Source: Telopea speciosissima (Eukaryota > Streptophyta > Magnoliopsida > Proteales > Proteaceae). Taken from it: a stretch of DNA of 64,000 nucleotides. Position numbers and translations under genes: made by a program. The stretch covers positions 47,235,043 to 47,299,042 of the forward strand of contig NC_057926.1 in NCBI RefSeq assembly GCF_018873765.1, in the 5' to 3' direction. Shown here one piece after another: positions 52,650 through 64,000 of this stretch; position 1 is the first letter of the stretch; every line of letters starts with the position of its first letter. The notes below the pieces were generated by a model. The model was not told the DNA's origin. It did no database searches and was given only the letters and a program-made list of their open reading frames with translations.

Positions 52650-54897
52650 TCTGTAAACGTGTCTGTCTAGGATTTTTTTTTCTTCCAATTCTTAAAATTG
52701 AAATTAAATTAAAGTAACAACTATTAACCTATTAGCAAGGGCAATATTGTAACTCAAACAAGCCAAGAGAGAAAGTACTCTGTAAGATTAGGAATTTGGA
52801 TACCTCATACATAGCAATGCAGAAGCATTTTGCGGAATGGGGATGATATCAAACAGTATCGGATGTAATGAAAAGTTTTACCCTCAAAGATACCGATACC
52901 ATAGGGTATTTTGACCATTATACCATTGTGATCGTAGTACCGTGCAATGATAGGATATCAGCCAGCTATTAGTATTGGTGTCAACCGACAAAGATGATTT
53001 TTCACTTCCTAAAAAATCATAAAGGGAACATGAATGAGTAGTCTTTAAACTTGATTGTCAAAAGCATATGATAGGGTGGAATGAGATTACCCTTATGAAG
53101 TTAAATGATCAACTTACCCTTCTTCTTCTTCCTGCTGCAACCCACAAATATGTATTATTAATCCCTGTTTCCCCCAAACTCTATAGTCCGGGAACTTAGA
53201 TCAAGAGAAGAGCGATTGCTCACAATGTGGGTTCTACTCTTGCCTCGGTAATCCAAGGACTTTCACAAAGATAGACAGTAGATGAAGACAAAGGAAATGT
53301 GTATTTACTATGGACTAGTGTCCGGGATGAACAGTCTACAGTGCAATGCATAAAGGCACAGGAAATAAACTCCTTAAGATCACACCATTGCTAAGCTAGA
53401 ATTGAGAAAGTAAAGATAAATAAAAGATGCAAGTTTTTGGGTATTTGATTGATGATCCTCTCTGTATTCTTCCCCTGCTATTTATGTGATCTGCAGAATC
53501 GCGGATTAGTTGGTTACCATGCTAGCCACTATCTCCCATACCTCCTGATTCTGCTCTAACTGTTTGCACGAAAAGTAACCACCTGACCAATCATAACCGT
53601 CGGTGCTGATCAATTGCAACTGCTACTCCCTCTTGACCGAGCAGAGTGAACACCCCCTTCTACCCGAGAGAAGCAATCTTCAGTCAGCACCCACTCTGGC
53701 TTCGTGACCGAAGATCTTGGGCGAAATTTGGGTGTAAACAATCCCAAAACTCAAAACAGGTGAGTGATTTCTCTATTTTTATTGAAGAAGATTAGCAGTC
53801 AATCATCAACGTCCTTATCTTTTCCTGATTTCTCAATAGTTCTTCGATCCCATCTTTGATTTTGAGGGCAGTTGCAGTTGAGGGAAGATCTCAACAATTA
53901 AGGGATTCAATAGGGCTCAAAGCTAATTGAAGCAAGGTTATACAAGACCCAGATGGGTTGAGATAAAATGAAACATATCAAAAGTTTGAGGAGAAAATCC
54001 CATTTCTTTCTCTTTGACCCCGGCTGGAAGCCATCACCCCAGATGAAGGGATACCCTTATGCTGCAAGACCCGACTCAATCTCACTCAATTGAGCTGCAG
54101 GAAAGCAAGGTGAAGTCCCAAAACAAACGTAGAGAACCAATTTGGGCTCCATGGAATCAAGCCATCTAGGATAGTCATCGTTCAAAGATGATGAGCCATT
54201 CCCATCCCCTTTCGTGACCTTCTTGGTGGTTCCATCAACTCTTTCCCCTCTTTTAATCTTAAATTCTATTAGAGATAGACTCTCACTATGGATGTATTTT
54301 AAATCCGGAGACAGATTTAGGGTTCTTGAGCATCCATTTCTATTCTATCTCTGAATTTAAAATGAGATGGAATCGATCCCCAAGAACCCTAGAACCAGCC
54401 TTTGTATCTAGAAATATGGAATTCTTAGGGTTATTTCAAATTTTTTTTCCATTTCACAGGCACAAAATAGTGGTGTTGGAAATTCGATGCAGTAGAGGGT
54501 AGGCGTGGATGGGTTGCAGGAGGGAGAAGAAGAAGAAGAAGAAGGAGGAGGAGGAGGATGAGGAGGGGGTAAAAGGGTCACTTCACTACCTATAAAGGAT
54601 AGTTTGGGTATTTAGAATTTTTCTAACTCATGATGTCATCACTAAAGGGTGACTAACTAACGGACAGGACCTACTTGAAAGAAATCATAAAATGGAGGGG
54701 GTGTTCAAGTAAGGTTTTGAAAAATAGGAAATATTAAGAAAACAGGCAATATTCTAAAGGGTGTACAAGTAATTTTCCCAATAAAAAATGAAAATATACA
54801 TCCCAGCCAGTTTCATCTAGATTCTGTGATTCATGTTAGATCCGATGGGTTCATTGTTTTGTATTCTTTCAATGGACCTTGTGTTCTATTACTTTAT
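52650..54897. other. intergenic, no gene recognised
   Basis: AT-rich, with CTT and GAA/GGA tracts. An inverted pair CTTCTTCTTCCTGCTGCAACC (about 53123-53145) and GGTTGCAGGAGGGAGAAGAA (54511-54530) could mark the ends of an old DNA transposon, but the arms are short and partly microsatellite. A palindrome-like pair lies at 54310-54395 (TTTAGGGTTCTTGAGCATCC; CCCCAAGAACCCTAG). Confidence 0.4.
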
Positions 54898-55038
54898 GGA
54901 AAAAGAACTCTGTTCGGGAGTATGGCCTATCTCCTCCCCATATGAAAAGACAGCTCTGCCCCCTTGTTTATGGAAGAGAGAGATAGACACATGGAAGTGC
55001 TGGCGTAGGCCACACTCCCGAACAGAAAATTGCTTCCC
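54898..55038. mobile_element. MULE-type MITE (GGGAAA family), intergenic copy
   Basis: 141 bp with perfect 9-bp duplications TTACTTTAT (54889-54897, 55039-55047). Ends GGAAAAAGAACTCTGTTCGG and CCGAACAGAAAATTGCTTCC. One arm has lost part of the middle relative to the copies at 40004 and 62538. Confidence 0.85.
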
Positions 55039-55047
55039 TTACTTTAT

Positions 55048-55504
55048 TTACTGATAATCCTATTATGGAACACCATAACGTTATCCGAAAGTGGTAATGC
55101 TATAAAGAGTAAGAATGGACTTATCTGGATAGTCATGACTCATGAGTGAGTCATCTTATCTTGTGTCATGGATGAATCATGACTGATCCATTAAGAAAAA
55201 TAGAATGAGGTAATAGATCTCCTCATGTTTAATAATCTACACACATTTGTCTTTGAGTTTTGAGCATTTTGACCTTTTTTTATAACTTTTCTTGATTCCT
55301 AGTTTGACCTATTATTTTCTCGGGCTGTCTTTTTCTCAATAAATCATGTTTGAAATTTGAATTAGTATACATGTATAAGATTGGATCAAATAAAAACAAG
55401 AACTAGTCTTTATTTTTTTTTTTTTAATTGTTTAAGGTTTTCTTTTTAGGACGAGTTTTCCTTTAACCACGGTGAATGGATTCAGATGTGCACCAGAGGA
55501 TATT
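55048..55504. other. intergenic
   Basis: AT-rich; a short inverted pair around TAGTCATGACTCATGAGTGA and GATGAATCATGACTGATCC at 55131-55183. No gene. Confidence 0.4.
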
Positions 55505-55695
55505 TTGGGGGAACTTACTAAAACCTCATAGGATTTTTGAATCTGGGATGGTGTGGTGAATCTTCACCGCATAGTGAAGAAATTTTTTTTTCCTTTTTAT
55601 TGGGAAAAGTATCTTTCCATAGCCGCCTATATGACGGTTCTTTTTATTAGTAAATTGTTTTCCTTAAGTTGGACGGTTAATTTGGTCATTTTTTT

Positions 55696-55835
55696 GGGAG
55701 AATATTCTCTGTGCCGCAGCGCAGGCTGCGCCCAGGCACATGGCCGGGTAGCCTATGCAGGGGCCAAGGTGGTCATTGCATCCACCCCCATGTGCCTGGG
55801 CGCAGCCTGCGCTGCGGCACAGAGAACAGCACCCC
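55696..55835. mobile_element. GC-rich hairpin MITE with 39-bp perfect arms
   Basis: 140 bp, ends GGGAGAATATTCTCTG and (complement) GGGGTGCTGTTCTCTG. Perfect inverted arms of 39 bp at 55705-55743 and 55788-55826 (CTGTGCCGCAGCGCAGGCTG...). Flanked by 9-bp CATTTTTTT (55687-55695, 55836-55844). Absent in the paralogous site near 36305. Middle has GGTGGTCATTGCATCC. Confidence 0.82.
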
Positions 55836-56039
55836 CATTTTTTTTTATCCATTTCAAACACATGCTTTGCTATTGTTCAACTTTCTTTAGATACACTGGA
55901 TTTTCAAAGATTAATTTCTCCACATTGCAAGATATGCGTAGGTTCAAATTGAACCGATGAATAATTAGATATTTTTTTGTCATCAGGAAAAAATGAAAAT
56001 ATTATTGAAAGAAAGAAGAGAAGAACTTATCCAATAGGA

Positions 56040-56223
56040 TGTCAGCATTTACAAAGAGAAGCCACTTTTTCCGGTGCATGAGCTTCACCATTGGTGTACC
56101 CAGTACATCAGGCTCCTTCCACTGCATGGTTTGGAGGAGGCTGTTTCTTAACTTAAACCCAAGACCACTAGGTCGTAATGGAGCAACCTTACCATTGTGC
56201 CGAGGTCTGCTATCTTCCAAACA
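56040..56223 (-). mobile_element. tRNA-derived SINE (Au-like), copy 2
   Basis: Same element as 36540-36722, at the same relative position; minus strand GACCTCGGCACAATGGTAAG, TTGCTCCATTACGACCTAGT, GGTTTAAGTTAAGAAACAGC. Copied with the segmental duplication. Confidence 0.65.
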
Positions 56224-56709
56224 AAAACACAACATGAGTAAAAAAAAAATGATTAAGAATATAATTTGCTGTAAACACAGACAACTCAATCTAATATTGA
56301 AGAAGATAATTTAGAATCTAAAAATATAGTGTGTTTCAATCCTCCTCCAACAATGTATGGGACTTCTTTTTTGACATAGATTTGATTTGATTATGGACTC
56401 CCCTATCAACATACTCGGCAACTACTGCTCTAGTTGATGAACAATGGTGGTTCGTATACTCTATTTTATTTTATAGATTTAGCTTGCACAATTATTTGTC
56501 TCCTTTTACAAAGGCTTTCTTTCCCAAATGTTACTTGTCAAGCAAAGAAAAAACTGAATACAAAAAATGCTCAAAAAAAGTGTATGCCATCTGCTCTCCT
56601 TCATAAACTAAATAAGATTGTTACACCAATTGACATTCCCTTTAGATTAATGGTAATTGTTTTCCCAATCGATATTCCTTGGTTGCGATTTCTACATCAA
56701 CCTCTATAA

Positions 56710-58391
56710 TGTAGGCAATACTACGATCCATGGGATCAAGGTTGATTCCGTAGGGAAACCAATTATAAACAAATTAGGGTATTGCACGCTATGGGCAGCC
56801 CATTCTAATTTTAGGGTTTCCTATGGGTGCCCATGGGAACCCCAGTGCATCCCTGTTACGGTTTTCCCTTTCCTCATGTGTCCCATGCAATTATGGAATG
56901 CAGTAGGGATAGAGAAACTCATCTCTAATCCATCACATGGCAAGAGGGATCCATCCCATGCCCGAATGCGTAGTGGAAATAAATCGATTCGGGTTTCTTT
57001 CGCATCCCATGAATAAACAATAATTAATATCAAGAAGAATTGCTAACCTGGTGAGCCTCAAGTGTTGCTCCTTCAATAGATAATGGTTCTTCCTCCAATG
57101 AGCGCTCCAAGTAAACGGATCTGAACCTCCAAAGTAGCGCTACCAAGGTTCTTCAAGCCAATCCTAGATGCTCTCAAATTCTTCAAGCACAGATCTGGGT
57201 TTTCTCAAAACCCTAACTCTCAATCACAGGTGAGAGAAACAAGAAGAAGAAGAAGAGATCTCAAAGAGGGAGAGAGAGACCAAAATGCAGGAGAGAGGGG
57301 GCCAGGCAAAAACGTGGAGCACTGCCCCCTCTGCGTTTTTGGTCCTCTATATATAGAGCTAGGGTTTTCTAAAAACCCTGAAGGGATTAAAATTAATCCC
57401 AGTGAGAGTTTGTCTCTCTCTTTCTCTTTGTTTGGCAGTTCCATTTAAACTCAAAGTGCTTCTAATTGGTGAAGAAGCAGAATCTAATAGGGAAAGTATT
57501 AATTAGTTACTTTATTTAATATTTATGGATAATTACAATTAGCACCAATCCATTAATTAAATAAAGAACTAATTAAATTAGCAAATTCCAAATAACTCCC
57601 TATATGATAACAAATTATCATATACAACCCCCCCCACTAATCAACACCATCATTATGGAATCTAGAGCATGTACACATGTACTGCCAAACCCCAATCCAT
57701 AGTACATGTCCATATAAGAGTGTCTGTGCATCTGATCGGGTCCCGCAAAACTCGATAAAACACTTTGTTCAAATAATCATATATATTATATTATTTTATG
57801 TAAAATAGATTTTTGCAAAACCATTTCCAAAACGGCACTGGATCCAGATTTCGATCCGACCATACACAGACAGTCTCAATCTTGGTGTTCCCCAATCGGG
57901 CAGTGGTAACCATGTTGGGTAACTCCTTCACTCACAAAGTGTTCACGCATTCCCAGAACATCGGCTTTGACTCACTTGAGTCTCAATCATTGATGAACCA
58001 AAGAATGCGATCACTCTTTGCAGTGATAGGGTCCTCTCAGGCAAAGGGTGTCGGTGACACATGTTTATCCCTTCGTACATCTGGCAATAATACGTGAGGG
58101 AATCGACAAAGTAGATTCTTCGCCAATACACACATCAACATGTGAGTACTTGCATTTGTATCCTGACATCACATGTCTAGGTATACCCAATGCGATGACC
58201 ATATGATAAGGGTGCCCAGCCCAAACCCTAGTCGTGACTACCATTTTAAGTAAAACTTACGGGCACATAATGCTCAAAAAGTTTATATCGCATGTGACAA
58301 TATTAAACTAAAATGTATAAAAGTTTAATACAAATGTGAACTGGGTTGAACCGGACCGAACCTGGTTTAATGGACACACACTTGTCCAACA
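56710..58391. mobile_element. 1.7-kb solo LTR
   Basis: Starts TGTAGGCAATACTACG, ends TTGTCCAACA; perfect 5-bp duplications TATAA (56705-56709, 58392-58396). The paralogous sequence at 37205 (CTCTATAATCCATCTTGG) is the uninterrupted target. No coding sequence. A palindromic CTCTATATATAGAG lies at 57346-57359. Confidence 0.88.
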
Positions 58392-58441
58392 TATAATCCA
58401 TCTTGGATTGCCTCCGCTTCCATGAATGTATTAGAAAAACT

Positions 58442-58557
58442 CCTATTATGTTTGCTTTCTAAGTCGATTTCACATATGATAAAAATAGTTGTTCTTATTA
58501 CCTGAGAATGCAAAATCAACCTATAATGCATTCCAAGAACGCATACCAATCACAACC
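58442..58557. mobile_element. GTTTGGTATGC-type MITE, GH3 gene 3 3' flank
   Basis: Counterpart of 37261-37367; ends degraded. Confidence 0.55.
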
Positions 58558-58683
58558 GTGGTATTTCATAAATTTTCATTGATCAAAACAACAATTATAC
58601 AAATGCTACAACTAAAATACCCTTCTGATCCTCATATGGCCCTTTATGTACAACTTTTTTGTTATAATCTATACCATAACGAA

Positions 58684-61600
58684 TCAAATAGATGAAAAAG
58701 AAGTTGCAGAACCTCTTTTGTGCGATTGGATACCCATCTGGAGCCCATACCCAAATGGGTACAGCGGGTCATAATACGGATCCCCAAAATTCATCGGCAG
58801 CTGGTCTACCCGCCGGAACCATGTCTTTGGAAGCTTACCCTGGAAATCACAATCCCCAAATATAACATCAGCAATCCCTTTTCCAGCTTCACTCCCTGGA
58901 AGCCAAGCAGCCACCAATGCCTCCATCATGTCAACATAAGGCTCTATCACAACGGGTCGACCCGACACAACGATAACCAGACATTTCACCTCCTTGCACA
59001 CAGTCTTGATAGTCTCCTCTCCGTCCAACACCAGCTTGAGATCTTTGCTATCACCATCTGTTTCCGCATATGGGAGCTCGCCGACAACCACGATCGCATA
59101 GGAAGAATCCCGATTCTTGTTAACAAATTGCTTGTCTGGTTTTTCTTGGAACACGACCTGGGTCTGCTTGCTAACAACCCTCTTGATGCCTTCTAAGATG
59201 GTTGTTCCTTTGGTGATGTTGCCTGAGGTGCCTTTCCATGATATAGTCCACCCTCCACATTGGTAGCCGATGTTGTGTGCATGAGACCCAACCACAAGGA
59301 CCTTGGGGGCATTCTTACTCAAAGGAAGCATCTTCTCCTCTCCCTTCCCATTCTTCAACAACACCAAGCTCTTCCTCACGGCTTCTCTTGCCAATTCCCT
59401 ATGTTTCTGTGGGTCCAAAAGGTTGAAAAGTTAAACCAAATTTAATGACCAAAATACCCATATCAATGAAATCAATTAATTCAGTTGGGTTTTGAGACTA
59501 ACCTTGTGTCCAACCATGGAATGGAGAGACCGGTCAGCCATGGGCTGTTCAAAAAGCCCAAGAATGAACTTCACCCTAAGGATTCGCCTCACAGCATCGT
59601 CAAACCTACTGATAGGAATCTCGCCGGATGACACAAGCTCCGTCATGTATGTGAGGTATTGCTGGTATTTGTAAGGGATCATGACCATGTCGATTCCAGC
59701 GTTGATGGCTGCCTTCAGGCTTTCTTTGTAGTGTGAACCGGGTGGGTTGGTCATTCGGTCAATTGCTTCCCAGTCTGATATGACCATACCCTGTCCCATG
59801 TAGTAGGATATACAAAGTGATGACCACTAGGGTGTCAGGACCAGATTAAGGGTAGAAATGTAAATTTAGAGATGTTGTATGATGATATTATGCTACCTGG
59901 AAGGACATCTCTTGTTTGAGAATGCGAGTGAGGAGGAAAGAGTTGGCATGCATCTTGATCCCGTTCCAGCTAGAGTAAGAAGCCATGATTGTTGACACCC
60001 CCATGGCTATTGCATCAATATAAGGGGTCATGTGAATGCGATACAGGTCATCATATGTGGTCACCGTGTTGTACTCGTCGACCCCTCCTTGTGTCCCACC
60101 ATCGCCGGCGTAGTGTTTTGCACAAGCCAGCACTTTCCTTCCCCTGTAATGGATCCATTCAATAACAATCATCATAATTTAGAATCTATACCGTCCAATA
60201 AATAACTAGAGACCACCGTTTTGGGAATCGGTATCATCGAATTGGTCATATCATATTATATTGGTATCATTGTTGAACTGATACCAGATTGATGATACGA
60301 TACAAATAGAAGGTAAAATAGTATAATGATATTAGGGCTGCATTTGGTATGCATTCTTGGAATGCATTCTAGGTCAATTTCGCATTCTCGAATAGTAAAA
60401 ATAGTTGTTTTTATTGTCTAAGAATGCAAAATTACCTAGAATACATACCAAACATAGCCTAGATCTTTAGGTGCATGTATGTGCAGAGGATTCGATCTCA
60501 GTAGGTGTGAAAATGGAAATACACTTTAAACAGAAAAAGCAAGTACCCAGAAGCGACGAAGGGGTAACCAAGGGTATGATTTTGAGGAGGGTAGCCTTGT
60601 AGGCCTAGTATGATCTTGGACATGCTCCTCACAATTTGCGTATCTTCGCTGTAGCTCTCGTAGCATCGACCCCACCGCGGATCCCTACACACCTGCAGTT
60701 CCACACATTCAAAGAGATTAATTAGTTAAAAGATGGATGAGACCACAGCCGTGGTAAGAGATATTGATTATCCAATAGTAGGTGCTACTTTTGAGGGATC
60801 GGGAACCTACTCTTTCTTCGAAATGGTATAGGAACAACAGATACTATACTACTAGGGATGAGAAAGTTGCTCCTGCGATTGGATTTGGCTCTTGTCCTGC
60901 CATGGCGGGAGCTGGAGAGTCCAATACCCATCTAGGATTCTGCCACGTGGACAGGACAGGATCCCACGGCCAAAATAGCAAACGGCTTCTTTAACCCAAA
61001 ATGGTCCCTTCGTCCTCTCTCACCCAAAGTTTATGATGAACCCGACCCGATTAATTTTTGAAATTTGAAACCCAAATTTTCATATTTCCCCCTTTCGTTT
61101 TCCCCTTTCATCTTCCCCCCTTTCGTTTCTCTCTCCATTATCGTCTTCACCTCGACGAACCCTAGCACCGGTGAGCGTCGAACCAGGTGAAGAGATCTGG
61201 AGGAGTCTACTATTGTTCCTTTGGGTTTTATAGGAATGTTGGTAGTTCTCCTAAGGACCTGGGAAAATTAACAGCAGATGACCTAAGATTTCTTTTTTCC
61301 GATTAAGCAAAAGCACCTTCAAATGGAGCCGTCTTGATCAGTAAGTTGTCTTCCACGCAGATGTTGACACACTTGAGTTAATGGGATAGCAGCAGCAATC
61401 TGGTCTTACATTGTAAAGGTTACTACATTTGTAAAGGGGTCGTATTTTTTTTCCATGTAAACCTGTTTGATTTTGTACAAGAGATTGAAGAGTCTTCTAT
61501 AAAAGCAGCAGCTCAGGGGATTAATCTAATAAAAAGATGTCCAATTTTCTGGTTATGGTTCGGCCATTATGTTTTACCAAACCTTGAGTGGGATTAAGGT

Positions 61601-64000
61601 CAGTAGGAGTTGATATACATTAAAAATTTGAGAACACCGAATGGGAAACCATCTTTTCAGTTCTCTTCTATTACAAATCTGCACTGAACTGATCAGACGA
61701 GTCGTCATTCCTAGTAGCTCATGATCTGGCCATCTGGTTCCTTTGATATTGTTAATCCAAACAAGAAACATTTGGACCTTAAAAACTTCTGACAGATAGA
61801 GAGAGAGAATGCCAATCAACTTCACCACTTCAAGGCCAAAGGGTTGGTCAGGGATAGGTTCCTCTGTGTTATTTCACTCTACAACCTCCAAAGCAGCAAC
61901 CAAATAACCGATAGAGACCGAGGGTGTGCCAGAGAGAAAGAGAGAGAGAGAATCCTTAACCGCAACTCCGCTGCGGCGTTTGCCGGTGCTAGGGTTCGTC
62001 GAGGTGAAGAAGATAATGGAGAGAGAAACGAAAGGGGGGAAGATGAAACGGGAAAATGGGTTCGACTTTTGTTATTTGGGTTTCAAATTTCAAAAATTAA
62101 TCGGGTCAGGTTCATCATAAACTTCGGGTGAGAGAGGACGAAGGGACCATTTTGGGTTAAAGAAGCCGTCTGCTATTTTGGCCGTGGGATCTTGTCCTGT
62201 CCACGTGGCAAAATCCTAGATGGGTGCTGGACGCTCCAGCTCCCACCACGGCAGGACAGGAGCCAAATCTCCTGCGATTTCTAACCTGATTAGTGACTTA
62301 GGGCTTTGAAGTGGCCGTTCCACTGGTAGTTTAGGTTGGAACTAAGATTGGTTTTTTTAAATGAATAGATATCCAATTATATAAATACTGCATTAAATGA
62401 TTTTTAAATAATAACATATATTTTTTTATACGGTCTCTACACAATCGTGTATGATTTTTTGATCAAATCTTTTTTATTACAAAGACAATTAAAGTAGGTA
62501 GAAGGTTTCTAGAAGTTGTAACCCTTAATTAAATTAAGGGAAACAGTTTTCTGCCCATGAGTGTGGGCTACGCCAGCACTTTTATGTGTCCCCTATCTCT
62601 CTCCTCCTTAATACAAGGGGGCAGATGTGTCTTTTCACATGAGGAGGAAAGAGATAGACCCAGGGGAGTGCTGGCGTAGGCCACACTACCGACAGAGATC
62701 TTTTTCCCTTAAATTAATCCCAAACAGGCATGGGCTTCCTATAAACTAAAAAATCTCACAAATATCATCCATCATTTGAAAAGTTAAAAAAAAAATTGCT
62801 GCTAACCAGGTTGCAAGAATGCTCCAGCTACCCGTGCTTTCAACCAAAGAAATTGGATATTGTCACTCCTTTGGCTTCATAAATATCCTCTTTGGTTTTT
62901 GTATTTTCTAAAGTGTCTTTTTTGATTTCATTTCTTTGGCTGTGAACCGGGTAGCATGAACTGTAAGGGTATTTATGTAATATCCCTTCATATGTTTTAA
63001 TATAATCCTATTTGTATTAATATCCAGACTGTGAGGAGCAATCTAGTAATTAGTCCATCTGACCTATACCCTAGTTTTCCTATAAATACTAGCTGGAGGC
63101 AGCAATCTGGGTATTCCAAACTAGATACTCAGGGTGTAATGCTTTAAGCAACCTTGTGCTTAAACCCTAAACCCTAACATGAACATTCCTGCAACGGTTG
63201 TATAGCTTTACTGCTCTAAATGACAACTTCGCTCTTACCATAGAGAGAGAGAGAGAGAGAGAGAAAGAGAGCTTACAGCAATACAGGGAGCAAAAGCGTA
63301 CGGCATTCCGGTGCCCTGAACCTCCAAAGCAGTGGCACTTCCGATCTTCACCATTAAATCCTCGTCCCTTCATCGAAACAAAACAAGAAAATGAGGAAAC
63401 AGGAAAATATTAGCCTAAAATCTGATAACAATTTATCTTTAAATGATCTCAAGCTTCTGTTTCTCCCACAGTTGCACAGATTCACAGGAACAGAGGAGGA
63501 AGATGGAGAAACCTTGCAGCTCCAAGGCCGATGTTATGAGGAAAAATAGTGGCACCGAGGACGTTATTATGGCCATGGATTGCGTCAGTACCATATATCA
63601 TGGGAATCCCAAGCCTTGCCGACAACGCAGACTTTTGGAACCCATCGATCATGTCCGCCCACATTGCAGGGGTCGCGTTTGGCGCTATAACAGGATGACC
63701 GACCGGCACTACTCCGTTCACTACACTCCCTGAAATTGATAACCAGAATAACTCTCATCGTCAGTGTTTCATCTTCTTGAGCTTCAAAGAATTCAAGAAA
63801 ATTAAGTTTCAAACAAGAATGAAAAACTTAGGCAGTGTTTGGTATGCATTCTATGTTGATTTCACATTCTCAAATGATAAAAATAATTGTTTTCCTCATC
63901 AGAGAATGCAAAACCAACCTAGAATGCGTTTCAGGAATGCATACCAAACACATACAGCTTTAGAAAACTATAGAAAACAGAGGGGACGAACCGATGGAAT
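58684..64000 (-). CDS. GH3 family beta-glucosidase / exo-beta-glucanase, gene 3 (5' end outside window)
   Basis: Exons on the minus strand: >64000-63992 (last codons of exon 1), 63729-63513, 63367-63277, 60692-60547, 60143-59897, 59790-59503, 59406-58684. Exon lengths equal those of gene 2 exactly (217, 91, 146, 247, 288, 723), with no stop or shift. Motifs are those of gene 2: [48 protein letters not shown] (nucleophile Asp), [30 protein letters not shown] (probable acid/base Glu), [11 protein letters not shown]. Protein differences from gene 2 are few (for example D-L-K-L-V-L for E-L-R-L-A-L after the acid/base region). Intron 3 has grown to 2.6 kb through three insertions. Likely functional if exon 1 is intact. 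Confidence 0.92.
60335..60462. mobile_element. GTTTGGTATGC-type MITE in intron 4 of GH3 gene 3
   Basis: GGCTGCATTTGGTATGCATT ... ACATACCAAACATAGCC; counterpart of 39145-39254 and slightly longer at the left end. Confidence 0.65.
60881..62270. mobile_element. MULE-like long-TIR element, possible Pack-MULE
   Basis: 1,390 bp with perfect 9-bp duplications CCTGCGATT (60872-60880, 62271-62279). TIRs of about 300 bp (60881-61175 and about 61965-62270): GGATTTGGCTCTTGTCCTG; TAACCCAAAATGGTCCCTTC; TTCACCTCGACGAACCCTAG. No transposase. The interior 61180-61960 may be captured sequence: near 61225-61310 a + frame reads [20 protein letters not shown] before a stop, source unknown. The paralogous site in gene 2 (about 39677) is empty. 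Confidence 0.85.
62538..62708. mobile_element. MULE-type MITE (GGGAAA family), GH3 gene 3 copy
   Basis: 171 bp with perfect 9-bp duplications TTAAATTAA (62529-62537, 62709-62717). Ends GGGAAACAGTTTTCTG and (complement) GGGAAAAAGATCTCTG. Same family as 40004 and 54898 but at a different site, and absent from that site in gene 2. Confidence 0.88.
62962..63179 (+). mobile_element. 218-bp solo LTR (TRIM-sized)
   Basis: Starts TGTAAGGGTATTTATG, ends CCCTAAACCCTAACA, flanked by perfect 5-bp duplications TGAAC (62957-62961, 63180-63184). TATAAATA at 63081-63088 suggests + orientation. The empty site is seen in gene 2 (GTAGCATGAACATTCC, about 40567). Confidence 0.85.
63831..63955. mobile_element. 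GTTTGGTATGC-type MITE in intron 1 of GH3 gene 3
   Basis: CAGTGTTTGGTATGCATTCT ... AGGAATGCATACCAAACACA; counterpart of 41217-41341. Confidence 0.65.

Larger units (their letters stand above)
55505..56704. repeat. 3' flank of GH3 gene 3; right copy of segmental duplication
   Basis: Matches 36113-37210 with high identity, including the SINE. Extra here is the hairpin MITE 55696-55835. Confidence 0.8.
60693..63276 (-). other. intron 3 of GH3 gene 3 (2.6 kb, three insertions)
   Basis: Aligns with gene 2 intron 3 outside three insertions: a long-TIR element 60881-62270, a MITE 62538-62708 and a small solo LTR 62962-63179. A GA microsatellite is at 63243-63269. Confidence 0.8.

Noticed and set aside
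53111-54580. Possible DNA transposon bounded by CTT/GAA-rich inverted ends
   Set aside because: Arms are short and mostly microsatellite; no target duplication found.
58720-59196. 158-codon + frame antisense to GH3 gene 3
   Set aside because: Mirror of a strongly conserved coding exon; codon pattern and motifs belong to the minus strand.

Overview
This is nuclear DNA of a flowering plant, most likely a eudicot. The genes are split by GT-AG introns, the coding sequences match plant-only families, and most other bases belong to plant transposable elements. The species cannot be named from sequence alone. Two gene systems are visible: the 3' part of a SOS1-type plasma-membrane Na+/H+ antiporter gene, and a cluster of glycoside hydrolase family 3 (GH3) beta-glucosidase/exo-beta-glucanase genes.

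Layout. 1-2336: non-coding, upstream intron of SOS1 with a degenerate short retroelement. 2337-23846 (+): the last seven SOS1 exons. The first of these introns (2435-20448) is 18 kb long and is filled by nested Copia elements: A holds B and a 5'-truncated C; C is split by the non-autonomous D and, inside its 3' LTR, by E. Element A also carries about 190 bp of plastid-type 23S rRNA. 23890-25082: a degraded Ty3/Gypsy fragment. 25726-27275: a Pack-MULE-like element with about 220-bp terminal inverted repeats and a 9-bp target duplication, carrying pieces of a subfamily-II ethylene receptor gene.

29430-34569 (+): GH3 gene 1, eight exons, ORF intact after splicing but signal peptide lost. 35490-36112 (-): inverted copy of its last exon, frameshifted. 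37494-41632 (-): GH3 gene 2, complete, with a signal peptide. 58684-64000 (-): GH3 gene 3, nearly identical to gene 2 and running off the window inside exon 1. The blocks 36113-41632 and 55505-64000 are a segmental duplication. Comparing them shows which insertions are old (a SINE, GTTTGGTATGC-type MITEs) and which are younger than the duplication (9-bp-TSD MITEs, two solo LTRs, a second long-TIR element).

41633-55500 is intergenic and repeat-packed: a short LTR retroelement (42418-44533), a Tat/Ogre-like LTR (44764-46558), a hairpin MITE, a 3-kb solo LTR (47229-50183), a MULE-type MITE, and an odd retroelement insertion with two inverted U5 ends (50928-52644). No RNA genes other than the rRNA relic, no CRISPR array and no bacterial-type operon were seen. 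The GH3 proteins are expected to act on cell-wall or apoplastic glucans or glucosides, and SOS1 in sodium efflux; nothing in the sequence links the two functionally.
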